From contig NZ_JARFVA010000001.1 of assembly GCF_029194005.1 (NCBI RefSeq), forward strand, positions 434,001 through 498,000: a stretch of DNA of 64,000 nucleotides, read 5' to 3'. The first letter of the stretch is position 1; each line of letters begins with the position of its first letter. Both the position numbers and the translations under genes were made by a program. The DNA is from Flagellimonas okinawensis (GTDB taxonomy: Bacteria; Bacteroidota; Bacteroidia; Flavobacteriales; Flavobacteriaceae). Shown here in pieces: positions 7,700-16,346 of the stretch. Under the pieces are notes generated by a model, which was not told the origin of the DNA, did no database searches, and saw nothing but the letters and a program-made list of their open reading frames with translations.

Positions 7700-8428
7700 A
7701 TGGAAGAGGAAAAACCTGGTTTGGTCATAGGCAAAGTTTACCTTATTCCCACTACATTAGGGGATAATGCACCTTTGGAAGTAATGCCCATTTCTGTAAA
7801 AGGGACCATAGAACGTATTGACCATTATATTGTAGAAAACGAGAAAACAGCAAGACGTTTTATAAAACGGGTAAGCCCCAGCAAATCGCAACCAGACCTC
7901 CATTTGCAATCCCTGAACAAATACACCAATCCTGAGGAAATCCCATCATTTTTGGACCCTTGTATCCACGGACACGATATTGGGATCTTATCAGAAGCCG
8001 GATGTCCAGGAATTGCTGATCCTGGTGCCGATGTAGTTCGCGTTGCACACGAAAGAAGGGTTAAAGTAGTTCCCTTGGTGGGACCATCATCCATATTAAT
8101 GGCCATGATGAGCAGTGGCATGAACGGACAAAATTTTGCCTTTAACGGTTATTTGCCCATTGACAATGCCGAGCGTAAAAAAATGATAAAAAGTTTGGAA
8201 CGATTGTCTCGCGATAAAGGGCAATCCCAAATTTTTATGGAGACCCCCTACCGAAACAATAAATTGGTAAAAGAACTTATTAGAACACTACAAAAGTCTA
8301 CACGACTGTGTATTGCTTGCGATATTACCCTGCCCACTGAATTTATATCTACCAAAAGCGTGCACGAATGGAGTGAAATTGAAGTGGACCTCGATAAAAG
8401 ACCGACAATCTATATTATCCACGCATAA
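7700..8428 (+). CDS. SAM-dependent methyltransferase of the tetrapyrrole methylase/RsmI family
   Basis: A 242-residue protein related to RsmI, which 2'-O-methylates a 16S rRNA cytidine. The N-terminal strand GKVYLIPTTLGDNAPLEVMP replaces the usual LYVVATPIGN. The central motif GIADPGADVVRVAH and VVPLVGPSSILMAMMSSGMNG match the methylase fold. ENEKTARRFIKR also fits the RsmI N-terminal domain. It lacks the C-terminal extension of standard RsmI and looks like the Bacteroidota paralogue often annotated only as SAM methyltransferase, so RNA specificity is inferred. The transcript should end at the hairpin just after the stop. Confidence 0.8.
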   Translation: MEEEKPGLVIGKVYLIPTTLGDNAPLEVMPISVKGTIERIDHYIVENEKTARRFIKRVSPSKSQPDLHLQSLNKYTNPEEIPSFLDPCIHGHDIGILSEAGCPGIADPGADVVRVAHERRVKVVPLVGPSSILMAMMSSGMNGQNFAFNGYLPIDNAERKKMIKSLERLSRDKGQSQIFMETPYRNNKLVKELIRTLQKSTRLCIACDITLPTEFISTKSVHEWSEIEVDLDKRPTIYIIHA

Positions 8429-8456
8429 AAAAAGCCCCGAATTTTCGGGGCTTTTT
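8428..8456. terminator. Bidirectional intrinsic terminator
   Basis: Strong hairpin with stem AAGCCCCGAA/TTCGGGGCTT, an A-run on the left and a T-run on the right. It sits between the convergent methylase and lysozyme-like genes and can serve both strands. Confidence 0.9.
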
Positions 8457-8475
8457 AGTTTACAATCCTTGCCAA

Positions 8476-9129
8476 TTATACTTTGGCATTTTTCTGTTGC
8501 TTGATATCGGAAATATCGTAGCCCGCAAATTTTCTCATATAGTACGAGATACTACTTCCATAAGCATCGGTTACATCGTTTTGTCCGTATGATCGTAGAT
8601 ATTTCTTCACGTTACCTGCCCCGGCCAAATGCGCCGCAGCCAAGATTCCTGATTCCGTAACCTTAATTCCTCCAATGGTTTTTCCGTTAAAGCGCTTAAT
8701 GTCCCTTCTTAAAATCCATTTATTACGGGCAATATTGGCCTCGAAGGCCTTTTCCTGAAGTTCGGCATTGGCCAAAAACTCATCCATATCATAAACACCC
8801 ATCAAATGCAAGGTGCTGCTACCAAACTGGTATTTACCCAAATAACCTAATGTGTTTACTCTATGATATTTACCCTGGGACTCTTTAAAAGCGAGTGCTT
8901 CTTTAAAGCCATTAAAAGCTTTTCCCAGAAAAGGAGGGGTTACCTCGTCCTCGTCAAGAAGTGCAATGGAATCTTGCGGTGCAAAGATTTCCATGTTGGT
9001 TGTTACCTTCAATGAATCTGGAATTTCAACATTCCTTTTTTTCATTACGGTATAAGAACCAAAACTTGTCAAAACTACAATCATGGCAAGATGTAGAATA
9101 AAACCTATCCATCTTTTCATAATGTTCAT
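8476..9129 (-). CDS. Membrane-anchored lysozyme-like (transglycosylase-like) protein
   Basis: A protein of about 218 residues. The N-terminus MNIMKRWIGFILHLAMIVVL is a signal anchor or uncleaved signal, then comes a linker of about 60 residues. The C-terminal half has KEALAFKESQGKYHRVNTLG followed by YLGKYQFGSSTL, which is the Glu-Ser-x-Gly and GKYQF pattern of lysozyme-fold muramidases, so the Glu is the likely catalytic acid. AAHLAGAGNVKKYL also fits that fold. It probably cleaves peptidoglycan at the periplasmic face. An in-frame ATG at 9159 would add ten residues; I prefer 9129 or 9120 because the signal begins there. The -7 box at 9176-9183 allows either. Confidence 0.65.
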   Translation of the reverse strand: MNIMKRWIGFILHLAMIVVLTSFGSYTVMKKRNVEIPDSLKVTTNMEIFAPQDSIALLDEDEVTPPFLGKAFNGFKEALAFKESQGKYHRVNTLGYLGKYQFGSSTLHLMGVYDMDEFLANAELQEKAFEANIARNKWILRRDIKRFNGKTIGGIKVTESGILAAAHLAGAGNVKKYLRSYGQNDVTDAYGSSISYYMRKFAGYDISDIKQQKNAKV

Positions 9130-9175
9130 ATTTGTGATCTCGATACATATACGTATCAAAAATCAATTTGGCCGG

Positions 9176-9183
9176 CAAATATA
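9176..9183 (-). promoter_or_regulatory. Candidate -7 promoter box of the lysozyme-like gene (TATATTTG)
   Basis: On the minus strand this reads TATATTTG, a perfect TAnnTTTG match. It predicts a transcript start near 9170 and a leader of about 40 nt to the preferred ATG. Confidence 0.6.
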
Positions 9184-9279
9184 GGTGGAGTTCTTAGAAT
9201 GGGTACCCTAAAGCTCATAAAGATTTCTTAAATCAGCCTTAAAATCCGTTAAAGTGATGAATATCAACGATAAAGAACC

Positions 9280-10323
9280 TTATCGAAGAACTTTTTGCTG
9301 ATTTAACCAACGGGTATACTGCACTTTATTCCGGTTATGTTGCGCTAAGGATTTGGCAAACATATGGTATCCGAAGTTTGAAACGTCGGCTACAAAATAG
9401 AGATAATCGTGCTTTTCTGGATTTAAAACAGCATCTATGGAAGTGATGTCGGGCATGGTTATCGGACCTGGTGGAACACCTGCATATTTATAGGTATTAT
9501 AGGGTGAATCCATCTCCAAATCGCGAAAGAGCACTCTTTTTATTATTGTATCGTAATTACCTGTTTCCTTTTTTATGGCATAAATTACCGTAGGGTCTGC
9601 CTGCAACAACATACCCCTTCTAATTCGATTTAAGTAAACACCGGCTACACGAGGACGTTCGTCCACCTTGGCCGTTTCTTTTTGGACAATCGCCGCAAGG
9701 GCGGTCACCTCATTTGGGGTCAACCCCAGCTTTTTGGCTTTTTGAAGTCGCTCCTCGTTCCAAAATCGGTCATATTCCGTTTTCATCCTGTCCCTAAAAC
9801 TTTCTGCATTGGTGTTCCAGAAAAACTCGTAGGTGTTGGGAATATACATGGCCAACTTGGTATCTTCATCAAAATTGGACTCCTTTAAAAAGCTGGAATC
9901 GTTGAATGTTTGTAGCAAAGACAAACTATCCGCTTCTATTTGTTCGGATATTCTTCCTGCCAATAACGCAAGTGATTCTTGGTTGTTAAAAGATACTTGC
10001 ACCGGAATGTTCGCACTGCGCAACGTATTGATGATCTCGTTGTTGTTCATCCCTTGTTTTAGGGCGTACTTACCTGCCTTAATGTTGGTTATGTAGCCTT
10101 TGCGCTTAGCGACAGCTTCAAAAGTGGACAGATCCTTCAACAATGGTTCCAATGAGTTTTTTACATCTGAAAATGTGGCGTCCGATGCAATGTAAACATA
10201 AGCTTCATTGTTATTGAACTGGGTGTTGGGACTAAAAATGGCACTATAAATTTGATAGACGATAAATCCGCAAATCAACAATCCAAGGATAGCAGTTGCC
10301 CACAGTACTTTTTTAAGATTCAT
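9280..10323 (-). CDS. mltG: Endolytic transglycosylase MltG
   Basis: MltG cuts nascent glycan strands at the inner membrane and sets their length. The 347-residue protein has one N-terminal membrane helix (about 6-26), a LysM-like region and the YceG domain with the catalytic Glu in LAAIVQKETAKVDERP (about 212-227), then YLNRIRRGMLLQADPTVIYA, YNTYKYAGVPPGPI and LNPEKHDYLYFVAD. These are all family signatures. It overlaps the upstream acetyltransferase gene by 11 nt, so dapF, the acetyltransferase and mltG form one minus-strand operon joining precursor synthesis to glycan processing. Confidence 0.95.
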   Translation of the reverse strand: MNLKKVLWATAILGLLICGFIVYQIYSAIFSPNTQFNNNEAYVYIASDATFSDVKNSLEPLLKDLSTFEAVAKRKGYITNIKAGKYALKQGMNNNEIINTLRSANIPVQVSFNNQESLALLAGRISEQIEADSLSLLQTFNDSSFLKESNFDEDTKLAMYIPNTYEFFWNTNAESFRDRMKTEYDRFWNEERLQKAKKLGLTPNEVTALAAIVQKETAKVDERPRVAGVYLNRIRRGMLLQADPTVIYAIKKETGNYDTIIKRVLFRDLEMDSPYNTYKYAGVPPGPITMPDITSIDAVLNPEKHDYLYFVADVSNFGYHMFAKSLAQHNRNKVQYTRWLNQQKVLR

Positions 10324-10846
10324 TTGTATTGATCTTTTGATACATTATTTCGTTCTTGAACCCTTGACTGGTTCTTATCCACTCTTTTTTGACACCGATT
10401 TCCTCAAAACCCATTTTTTGAAACAGATGCTTACTGGCCTTGTTGTCCTCCAAAATGTTTGCGTAAAGTTGATGAAGGTCCAAAGTTGAAAAAGCGTAAT
10501 CACACAAAAGTGATAGTGCTTCCGCTCCGGCACCTTTGTTTCGGTCCCCTGGTTCAACAATGATGATTCCAATACCCGCTCGGCGGTGTTTGGGGTCAAA
10601 ATCAAATAAATCGATCAACCCAATACACTCATCTTGAAGATTACTGATGCAAAGCCTCAATTGTTTTACATCGTATATGTCCCTATGGGCATTGTCCAAA
10701 TACAATTGCAATACCTTTTTAGAGTAAGGTTTTAAAGTACCACTTACCTCCCAGACCGATGTATCGTTTTCCAATTTGTACAAAAAGTCCAAATCTGTCG
10801 GCTCCAAGGCCCGCAAATAAACTTGTTCTCCTTTTAGACTGAGCAT
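10313..10846 (-). CDS. GNAT family N-acetyltransferase (RimJ/RimL-like)
   Basis: A 177-residue acetyltransferase of the RimJ/RimL type. It opens with GEQVYLRALEPTDLDFLYKLEND, then has the strand pattern IGLIDLFDFDPKHRRAGIGIII, the acetyl-CoA loop DRNKGAGAEALSLLCDYAF and the closing HLFQKMGFEEIGVKKEWI. Such enzymes acetylate ribosomal N-termini, other proteins or antibiotics; the substrate is unknown. It lies between dapF (13-nt overlap) and mltG (11-nt overlap), so its translation is tied to both. This suggests, but does not show, a role in the envelope. Confidence 0.85.
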   Translation of the reverse strand: MLSLKGEQVYLRALEPTDLDFLYKLENDTSVWEVSGTLKPYSKKVLQLYLDNAHRDIYDVKQLRLCISNLQDECIGLIDLFDFDPKHRRAGIGIIIVEPGDRNKGAGAEALSLLCDYAFSTLDLHQLYANILEDNKASKHLFQKMGFEEIGVKKEWIRTSQGFKNEIMYQKINTNES

Positions 10847-11616
10847 TCGATGGTTCCTTTAAATACCTGTATCGCAGGTCCTTTTAAAAAGATGTTGTTG
10901 TATTTATCGTCCTTTTTCTCGAAAGAAATGGTAAGGTCGCCCCCTATGGTATGAATATGTACTTCGTTGGCTGCAGTTTTTCCCGACTCGAACATGGCCA
11001 AGGCCACAGCCGTAACCCCCGTACCACAAGAAAATGTTTCGCCTTCCACTCCCCTTTCGTAAGTACGCACATCAAAAGCATTGTCGCTGGTTTGCTCCAC
11101 AAAGTTGATATTGCTTCCTGGTTGGCCATACAATCCATAACGAAGCTTTTTTCCTTCCTTTTGCACATCGAACTTCTCCAATTCCTTAACCAACTGCACG
11201 TGGTGAGGGGAACCTGTATCCAAAAAACTATGGTTTTGCTTCTCATGGATTTTATCGACATCGATCATTTTTAAATTCACGATATCGCCTTCAACAGTGG
11301 CTTGGTGCAAACCATCTACGGCATTAAAAGTCGCATGCTTTTCTATAACGCCCAAATAATGGGCAAAGGCCACCAAACAACGGCCACCATTCCCGCACAT
11401 GGTACTCTCTGCTCCATCTGCATTGTAGTAGACCATCTTAAAATCCGACACATTGTCATTTTCGAGGAGTATCAAACCATCCGCACCTATGCCAAATCTT
11501 CGGTCGCAAAGTTCTGCAACCAACTTGGTATTATTTTTGGGAAATATAAGCTGACGATTGTCGATAATTACAAAATCGTTGCCCGTTCCTTGATATTTAA
11601 AAAACTGTAGTTCCAT
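10834..11616 (-). CDS. dapF: Diaminopimelate epimerase DapF
   Basis: DapF converts LL- to meso-diaminopimelate, the last step before lysine or peptidoglycan use. In the 260-residue protein the two catalytic cysteines sit in STMCGNGGRC (Cys74) and FSCGTGVTAVAL (Cys197). Substrate-binding TGNDFVIIDN (11-20), FGIGADGLI and SPHHV are also present. It is the first gene of the dapF-acetyltransferase-mltG operon and has a -7 box at 11634-11641. It diverges from the HtrA gene. Confidence 0.96.
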   Translation of the reverse strand: MELQFFKYQGTGNDFVIIDNRQLIFPKNNTKLVAELCDRRFGIGADGLILLENDNVSDFKMVYYNADGAESTMCGNGGRCLVAFAHYLGVIEKHATFNAVDGLHQATVEGDIVNLKMIDVDKIHEKQNHSFLDTGSPHHVQLVKELEKFDVQKEGKKLRYGLYGQPGSNINFVEQTSDNAFDVRTYERGVEGETFSCGTGVTAVALAMFESGKTAANEVHIHTIGGDLTISFEKKDDKYNNIFLKGPAIQVFKGTIECSV

Positions 11617-11633
11617 ATCTATCTACAAAGGAA

Positions 11634-11641
11634 CAAATATA
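11634..11641 (-). promoter_or_regulatory. Candidate -7 promoter box of dapF operon (TATATTTG)
   Basis: The minus strand reads TATATTTG, a perfect TAnnTTTG match, 17 nt before the dapF ATG. The predicted leader is about 12 nt. Confidence 0.6.
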
Positions 11642-11710
11642 TGGGATTCTTTAAGGTTTTTTTTGTAGTTAAAACAGCGTTAAACCGACCTGATCAAAAT
11701 TGAATTATTT

Positions 11711-11718
11711 TAATTTTG
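11711..11718 (+). promoter_or_regulatory. Candidate -7 promoter box of the HtrA gene (TAATTTTG)
   Basis: Perfect TAnnTTTG match. It lies 31 nt before the chosen ATG at 11750 and only 10 nt before the in-frame ATG at 11729. It is divergent from the dapF promoter about 70 bp away. Confidence 0.55.
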
Positions 11719-11749
11719 ATACAGCTAAATGTTAAATAATTATAGAATT

Positions 11750-13147
11750 ATGAAGAAAATAGCGAGTTTACTCCTAGTATCGGTATTTGCAGGCGCAATT
11801 ACACTAGGATCTTACAAATTATTTTTTGAGAAAGAAAACTACACATGGGTCACTTCGCAGCAAGAGACTCCTTTCATTACCACAAGTAATTTGGATACTT
11901 CCGCAAGAGGTGCCGGAATCAATGAAGTTGACTTTACCCTAGCAGCCGAAAAAACGGTCAATTCCGTGGTGCACGTAAAAAACATGACCATTAGTAGAGG
12001 CCCCTCCAGTATAGCGGAATTCTTTTATGGCTACGAACGCCAACAAACCCCTCAAGTTGGAACAGGATCTGGGGTAATTATTTCTCCAGACGGATATATT
12101 GTGACCAATAATCATGTTATCGCCAATTCCAGTCAGTTGCAAGTAACCTTGAACAATAATAAAACCTATGAAGCGGAAATTATTGGAACCGATCCAGAGT
12201 CTGATATTGCTCTTTTAAAAATTGAAGCTGAAGATGCTCTTCCTTACTTGGCATTCGGAGATTCCGACAACGCTAAAATTGGCGAATGGGTTTTGGCTGT
12301 TGGCAATCCTTTTAATCTCACTTCTACCGTTACAGCGGGTATTGTAAGTGCAAAGGCGAGATCACTTTCACCAAGGAGAGCACAATCCTTTATTCAGACG
12401 GATGCTGCCGTAAACCCCGGAAACAGTGGTGGTGCTTTGGTGAATACAAACGGCGACCTAATTGGAATAAATACCGCCATTACATCACAAACAGGGTCTT
12501 ATGTTGGTTATGCCTTCGCAGTGCCCAGTAATATTGCCAAAAAAGTGGTCGAGGATATCATGGAGTTTGGGAATGTTCAAAAAGGATTATTGGGAATCAA
12601 AGGCGGAGACCTGAACCCTACAGCTGCCACCGAATTGGGCATAGATGATTTAGAAGGAGTGTATGTTTCCAGTATTGAGGAAGAATCTGGTGCCGAAGAG
12701 GCTGGTTTAAAAGAAGGTGACATTATAAAGCAAGTGGACAATATCCAGATCAGCAAGTTTTCTGAACTTTCAGGCTATTTAAATTCCAAAAGACCTGGCG
12801 ATAAAGTTGAAGTTACCTTAAATAGAGATGGAAAAAATTTGGTAAGAAACGTAACCTTGAAAAAGCGCCTTAGTGTTGAATTACCCGGAACAGGATTTAC
12901 AGTGAAGAATCTATCCAAATCCGATATTAAAAAGTTTGGGGTGTCAAAAGGAGTAAAAATCACCAATGTACCTGCTCCTTATGCCCGATATGGATTGGAA
13001 AATAAAGTAATCATTGAATTGGATGGTGAGCCAATCAACAATATCGACGATGCAAAAGAGCGATTTAGTCAACTTTCCAAGTATGGCCGAACCAGTTTTA
13101 CCATGATTAATGAAAATGGTGAGAAAGAACACATGATTCTTCAATAA
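11750..13147 (+). CDS. HtrA/Deg family periplasmic serine protease with two PDZ domains
   Basis: Envelope quality-control protease of the DegP/DegQ type, about 465 residues. An N-terminal signal or anchor (MKKIASLLLVSVFAGAITLG) is followed by the chymotrypsin-like domain with the full triad: His122 in VTNNHVIA, Asp152 in ESDIALLKI and Ser226 in NPGNSGGALV. The first PDZ domain lies at about 275-365 (LLGIKGGDLN, EESGAEEAGLKEGDII), with a second PDZ-like domain after it. An in-frame ATG at 11729 would add MLNNYRI; I prefer 11750 because the signal begins there. The gene is followed by a strong terminator. Confidence 0.93.
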   Translation: MKKIASLLLVSVFAGAITLGSYKLFFEKENYTWVTSQQETPFITTSNLDTSARGAGINEVDFTLAAEKTVNSVVHVKNMTISRGPSSIAEFFYGYERQQTPQVGTGSGVIISPDGYIVTNNHVIANSSQLQVTLNNNKTYEAEIIGTDPESDIALLKIEAEDALPYLAFGDSDNAKIGEWVLAVGNPFNLTSTVTAGIVSAKARSLSPRRAQSFIQTDAAVNPGNSGGALVNTNGDLIGINTAITSQTGSYVGYAFAVPSNIAKKVVEDIMEFGNVQKGLLGIKGGDLNPTAATELGIDDLEGVYVSSIEEESGAEEAGLKEGDIIKQVDNIQISKFSELSGYLNSKRPGDKVEVTLNRDGKNLVRNVTLKKRLSVELPGTGFTVKNLSKSDIKKFGVSKGVKITNVPAPYARYGLENKVIIELDGEPINNIDDAKERFSQLSKYGRTSFTMINENGEKEHMILQ

Positions 13148-13166
13148 AGTGCCAAAAAAACACTTC

Positions 13167-13196
13167 AAAGCGCCTTAATAAAGGCGCTTTTTTTAT
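13167..13196 (+). terminator. Intrinsic terminator after the HtrA gene
   Basis: Stem AAAGCGCCTT/AAGGCGCTTT with a 4-nt loop and a long T-run, 20 nt after the stop codon. Confidence 0.92.
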
Positions 13197-13273
13197 TCCG
13201 ATTATGTTTTACGAAAACGTTTGAAATATATAATTTAGCCGCAAATTAAAAGATACAACGGCAACCATAACCC

Positions 13274-14722
13274 ATGAGTGACAATTCTTCTTACGAAAAA
13301 GAGCTTGCCTTTCAGGCAGATAGGCGAAAAGCAACCACGGAATTTATTAAAATCATCAGTGACCTTTGGTACGACAAGGCCATTGAAGTGGTACTGTTTA
13401 AAAATCAAATTATAGATAAAAATGTTAGCGACATCATCAACCTGCACGAGTATGCAGGTGAATTTGTACAAAAACCGATGTCCATTTTTGATTCTGTGGA
13501 AATTCTAAGGGCAATCAACGATATCAACCTACCTCCAGCCAAACTGGATATTGGAAAGTTAACCTACGAGTACAACACCAATCAAAATGCCCACCTTAAT
13601 GTAAAGGCTTTTGTAATTGACAAACTAAAAGGTGCTCAAAAATCGAAGGCCATAAAACCAAAAGATGTTATCCTGTATGGTTTTGGGCGTATCGGACGTT
13701 TAGTGGCTCGGGAACTTATGGCCAAAACAGGACGTGGCAGCCAATTGCGATTAAGGGCAATCGTGGTAAGGGGAGAATTAAACCGTGAAGTACTTGAAAA
13801 AAGGGCCGCCTTATTAAAAACCGATTCTGTTCACGGACCTTTTACGGGAACGGTCGATGTGGATGAGTCGAAAAACGCGTTGGTTATCAATGGGACCACT
13901 GTAAAGTTTATAAGTGCAAATCAACCAGAGGACATCGATTACACAAAATACGGTATCCAAGATGCCCTGATTATTGACAATACCGGTGCGTTTAGGGACA
14001 ACACCGCACTATCCAGACATTTGAAATCGAAAGGTGCGAACAAAGTACTTTTAACAGCTCCAGGAAAAGAAGTTCCCAATATTGTGCATGGGGTAAACCA
14101 CAAGGATTTTAACCCCGACAAAACCCATATTTATTCAGCTGCATCGTGCACCACAAATGCCATTACCCCTATTCTAAAAGTAATAGAGGATTCTCTTGGA
14201 ATTAAAAAAGGGCACTTGGAAACGATACATGCCTATACCAACGATCAAAATTTAGTGGATAATATGCACAAAAAGTATCGACGTGGTCGTGCCGCAGCAT
14301 TAAATATGGTTATAACCGAAACCGGGGCGGGTTCTGCGGTGGCGAAGGCCCTACCCTCCCTTAAAGGCAAGCTTACATCCAATGCCATAAGGGTACCTGT
14401 ACCCAATGGTTCGCTGGCCATCCTCAACTTGGAAGTAAAAAACAAGACATCCAAAGAGAGTTTGGATACCATTATAAAAAAGTATGCCCTTGAAGGTGAT
14501 TTGGTAGAGCAGATAAAATATGCGCTGAGCAATGAGTTGGTTTCCTCCGATATCGTAGGGACCACTGCCCCATCCATTTATGATAGTAAAGCGACCATAG
14601 TGTCGCCCGGGGGCAAAAACATTGTACTTTATATTTGGTACGATAACGAATATGGATACTCGCATCAAGTAATTAGATTGGCGAAATATATCGCAAAGGT
14701 TAGACGTTATACGTATTATTAG
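13274..14722 (+). CDS. gap: Long-form glyceraldehyde-3-phosphate dehydrogenase
   Basis: Catalyses oxidative phosphorylation of glyceraldehyde-3-phosphate or the reverse reaction in gluconeogenesis. The 482-residue protein has an N-terminal extension of about 130 residues (helical, no named domain recognised) before the Rossmann motif GFGRIGR (136-142). The catalytic Cys292 is in SAASCTTNAI, and NEYGYSHQVIRL closes the domain. Standard enzymes are about 335 residues; this long form is common in Bacteroidota. At the end of the second strand, where NAD-specific enzymes have an Asp (VND), it reads VVRGELN, so NADP use is possible; that is inference. Confidence 0.9.
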   Translation: MSDNSSYEKELAFQADRRKATTEFIKIISDLWYDKAIEVVLFKNQIIDKNVSDIINLHEYAGEFVQKPMSIFDSVEILRAINDINLPPAKLDIGKLTYEYNTNQNAHLNVKAFVIDKLKGAQKSKAIKPKDVILYGFGRIGRLVARELMAKTGRGSQLRLRAIVVRGELNREVLEKRAALLKTDSVHGPFTGTVDVDESKNALVINGTTVKFISANQPEDIDYTKYGIQDALIIDNTGAFRDNTALSRHLKSKGANKVLLTAPGKEVPNIVHGVNHKDFNPDKTHIYSAASCTTNAITPILKVIEDSLGIKKGHLETIHAYTNDQNLVDNMHKKYRRGRAAALNMVITETGAGSAVAKALPSLKGKLTSNAIRVPVPNGSLAILNLEVKNKTSKESLDTIIKKYALEGDLVEQIKYALSNELVSSDIVGTTAPSIYDSKATIVSPGGKNIVLYIWYDNEYGYSHQVIRLAKYIAKVRRYTYY

Positions 14723-14830
14723 TGGATGACAATTTGTTCAAAGAACCAATTATCTTTTTTTGAAATTTGGTATATTGATGTAATTTCGTCCCGCCCTTAA
14801 TCTAAATTTAATACGAGAACATTATTGAAC

Positions 14831-15439
14831 ATGAAGCATTTACGCATTTTATTCATCTTAGCCTTACTAATTCCAACCTTAGCCATACAGGCACAAGAAG
14901 AGGAGTCCCCAGAAGAAACAGATAATACCCTAAGAGGACAATTTGAAGAACTGGAAAGGAAATCGACTAATTATAGGTCGGGAAATGGTGTAGCCTATGA
15001 AGTGATGAAGCTTTCAAGCATCAACGATTTGAAAGCCAACATTTTTGATACGATCAATACGGCTAATAAGAATATCAAGGATTTAACCTCTACAATTGAG
15101 GCAAACAATGCCGAAATAGAGGATCTGAACAGTAAATTACAGGAAACAACAAATAAACTGAACTCGGTTACCGAAGAAAAAGACAGTATTTCGTTTTTTG
15201 GTGCCCTGATCAGCAAAGGAACCTACAACTTTATATTATGGTCCATTATTTTTGGGCTCCTTTTATTGTTACTGTTCTTTATTTACAGGTTCAGAAACAG
15301 TAATTTCTTGACTCAACAAGCCAAATCGGCCCTAGCCGACCTAGAAGAGGAGTATCAAAACCACAGGCGTAGAGCTTTAGAGCGCGAGCAAAAAATTAGC
15401 CGACAGCTACAAGATGAACTCAATAAACAAAAGAAATAA
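14831..15439 (+). CDS. Secreted/membrane coiled-coil protein preceding trmD, function unknown
   Basis: About 202 residues. The N-terminal MKHLRILFILALLIPTLAIQAQ is a cleavable signal peptide. An acidic stretch and a long heptad region (about 75-125, KDLTSTIEANNAEIEDLNSKL) form a coiled coil. One membrane helix follows at about 137-156 (FILWSIIFGLLLLLLFFIY), then a charged cytoplasmic coiled tail that ends RQLQDELNKQKK. Relatives in Flavobacteriaceae are sometimes mislabelled tRNA methyltransferase because trmD follows; nothing in the sequence supports that. I used the ATG at 14831 and not the TTG two codons upstream. A terminator separates it from trmD, so co-transcription is unlikely. Confidence 0.75.
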   Translation: MKHLRILFILALLIPTLAIQAQEEESPEETDNTLRGQFEELERKSTNYRSGNGVAYEVMKLSSINDLKANIFDTINTANKNIKDLTSTIEANNAEIEDLNSKLQETTNKLNSVTEEKDSISFFGALISKGTYNFILWSIIFGLLLLLLFFIYRFRNSNFLTQQAKSALADLEEEYQNHRRRALEREQKISRQLQDELNKQKK

Positions 15440-15440
15440 A

Positions 15441-15475
15441 AAAGAAAGGCTTCCAAAATGGAGGCCTTTCTTTTT
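15441..15475 (+). terminator. Intrinsic terminator after the coiled-coil gene
   Basis: Hairpin AAAGAAAGGCTTCC/GGAGGCCTTTCTTT with one U-G pair, a 5-nt loop and a following T-run, starting 2 nt after the stop codon. Confidence 0.85.
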
Positions 15476-15481
15476 GAACAG

Positions 15482-15508
15482 TTGTTGTAATTGGTTTCAT
15501 TACTTTTG
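15482..15508 (+). promoter_or_regulatory. Promoter of trmD (TTG at -33, TACTTTTG at -7)
   Basis: TACTTTTG at 15501-15508 is a perfect -7 match, and TTG at 15482-15484 lies 16 bp before it. The ATG of trmD is 20 nt downstream. The promoter directly follows a terminator, which marks a new transcription unit. Confidence 0.7.
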
Positions 15509-15528
15509 CCGCAAATAAATACAGTAAA

Positions 15529-16212
15529 ATGTCCATGCGAATTGACATCATCACGGTACTTCCCGAACTCTTAAAGAGCCCCTTTGAGGCATCTATACTT
15601 AAACGTGCCATAGAAAAAGGGTTGGTAGAGGTACATCTTCACAATCTGAGGGATTATGCCACGGGCAATTATAAACAAATAGACGATTATCAGTTTGGTG
15701 GTGGTGCTGGCATGGTCATGATGATCGAGCCCATAGACAAATGCATCTCTCAACTTAAATCGGAAAGGGAATACGACGAGGTAGTTTACATGACCCCGGA
15801 CGGAAATACTCTCAACCAGGGTATGGCCAATGAAATTTCCATGAAAAAAAACATAATTATCCTTTGTGGCCATTATAAAGGTGTGGACCAGCGGGTAAGG
15901 GACATGTTCGTTACCAAAGAAATTTCGATTGGAGATTATGTGCTCTCTGGTGGCGAATTGGCAGCTGCGATTCTTTGCGATGCCGTTATCCGATTATTGC
16001 CAGGTGTACTTAACGATGAGACATCCGCACTCACCGATACGTTTCAAGATAATTTATTGGCCCCACCGGTTTATACCAGACCTGCTGAATACAAAGGAAT
16101 GGAAGTCCCCAAAATATTGTTGAGCGGTAACTTTCCTGAGATTGAAAAATGGCGGGAGAACCAAGCATTTGAACGTACCAAAGAAAGAAGACCAGATCTT
16201 TTGGAAAAATAA
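15529..16212 (+). CDS. trmD: tRNA (guanine-N1-)-methyltransferase TrmD
   Basis: TrmD makes m1G37 in tRNAs and so prevents frameshifting. The 227-residue SPOUT enzyme has [11 protein letters not shown] at the N-terminus, [17 protein letters not shown] (about 54-70), [17 protein letters not shown] (about 110-126) and the knot-forming [13 protein letters not shown] (about 136-148). A second in-frame ATG lies two codons on. It has its own promoter and is followed by rplS, which also has its own promoter, so the classical rpsP-rimM-trmD-rplS operon is split here. Confidence 0.96.
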   Translation: MSMRIDIITVLPELLKSPFEASILKRAIEKGLVEVHLHNLRDYATGNYKQIDDYQFGGGAGMVMMIEPIDKCISQLKSEREYDEVVYMTPDGNTLNQGMANEISMKKNIIILCGHYKGVDQRVRDMFVTKEISIGDYVLSGGELAAAILCDAVIRLLPGVLNDETSALTDTFQDNLLAPPVYTRPAEYKGMEVPKILLSGNFPEIEKWRENQAFERTKERRPDLLEK

Positions 16213-16246
16213 CATTCCTTAAAAGTCAAAAACACAAAAAAACAAC

Positions 16247-16276
16247 TTGCTATTTCTAAATATTGCATTACTTTTG
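16247..16276 (+). promoter_or_regulatory. Promoter of rplS (TTG at -33, TACTTTTG at -7)
   Basis: TTG at 16247-16249 and a perfect TACTTTTG at 16269-16276 are separated by 19 bp. The rplS ATG is 70 nt further on, leaving a leader of about 65 nt. This is one of the best full promoter matches in the window. Confidence 0.75.
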
Positions 16277-16346
16277 CAATCTCAAAATCAACCTCTGACG
16301 AAATCCGTGAAAGTTGATCTTGTAAAAAACACTAAAAAAAACAAAA

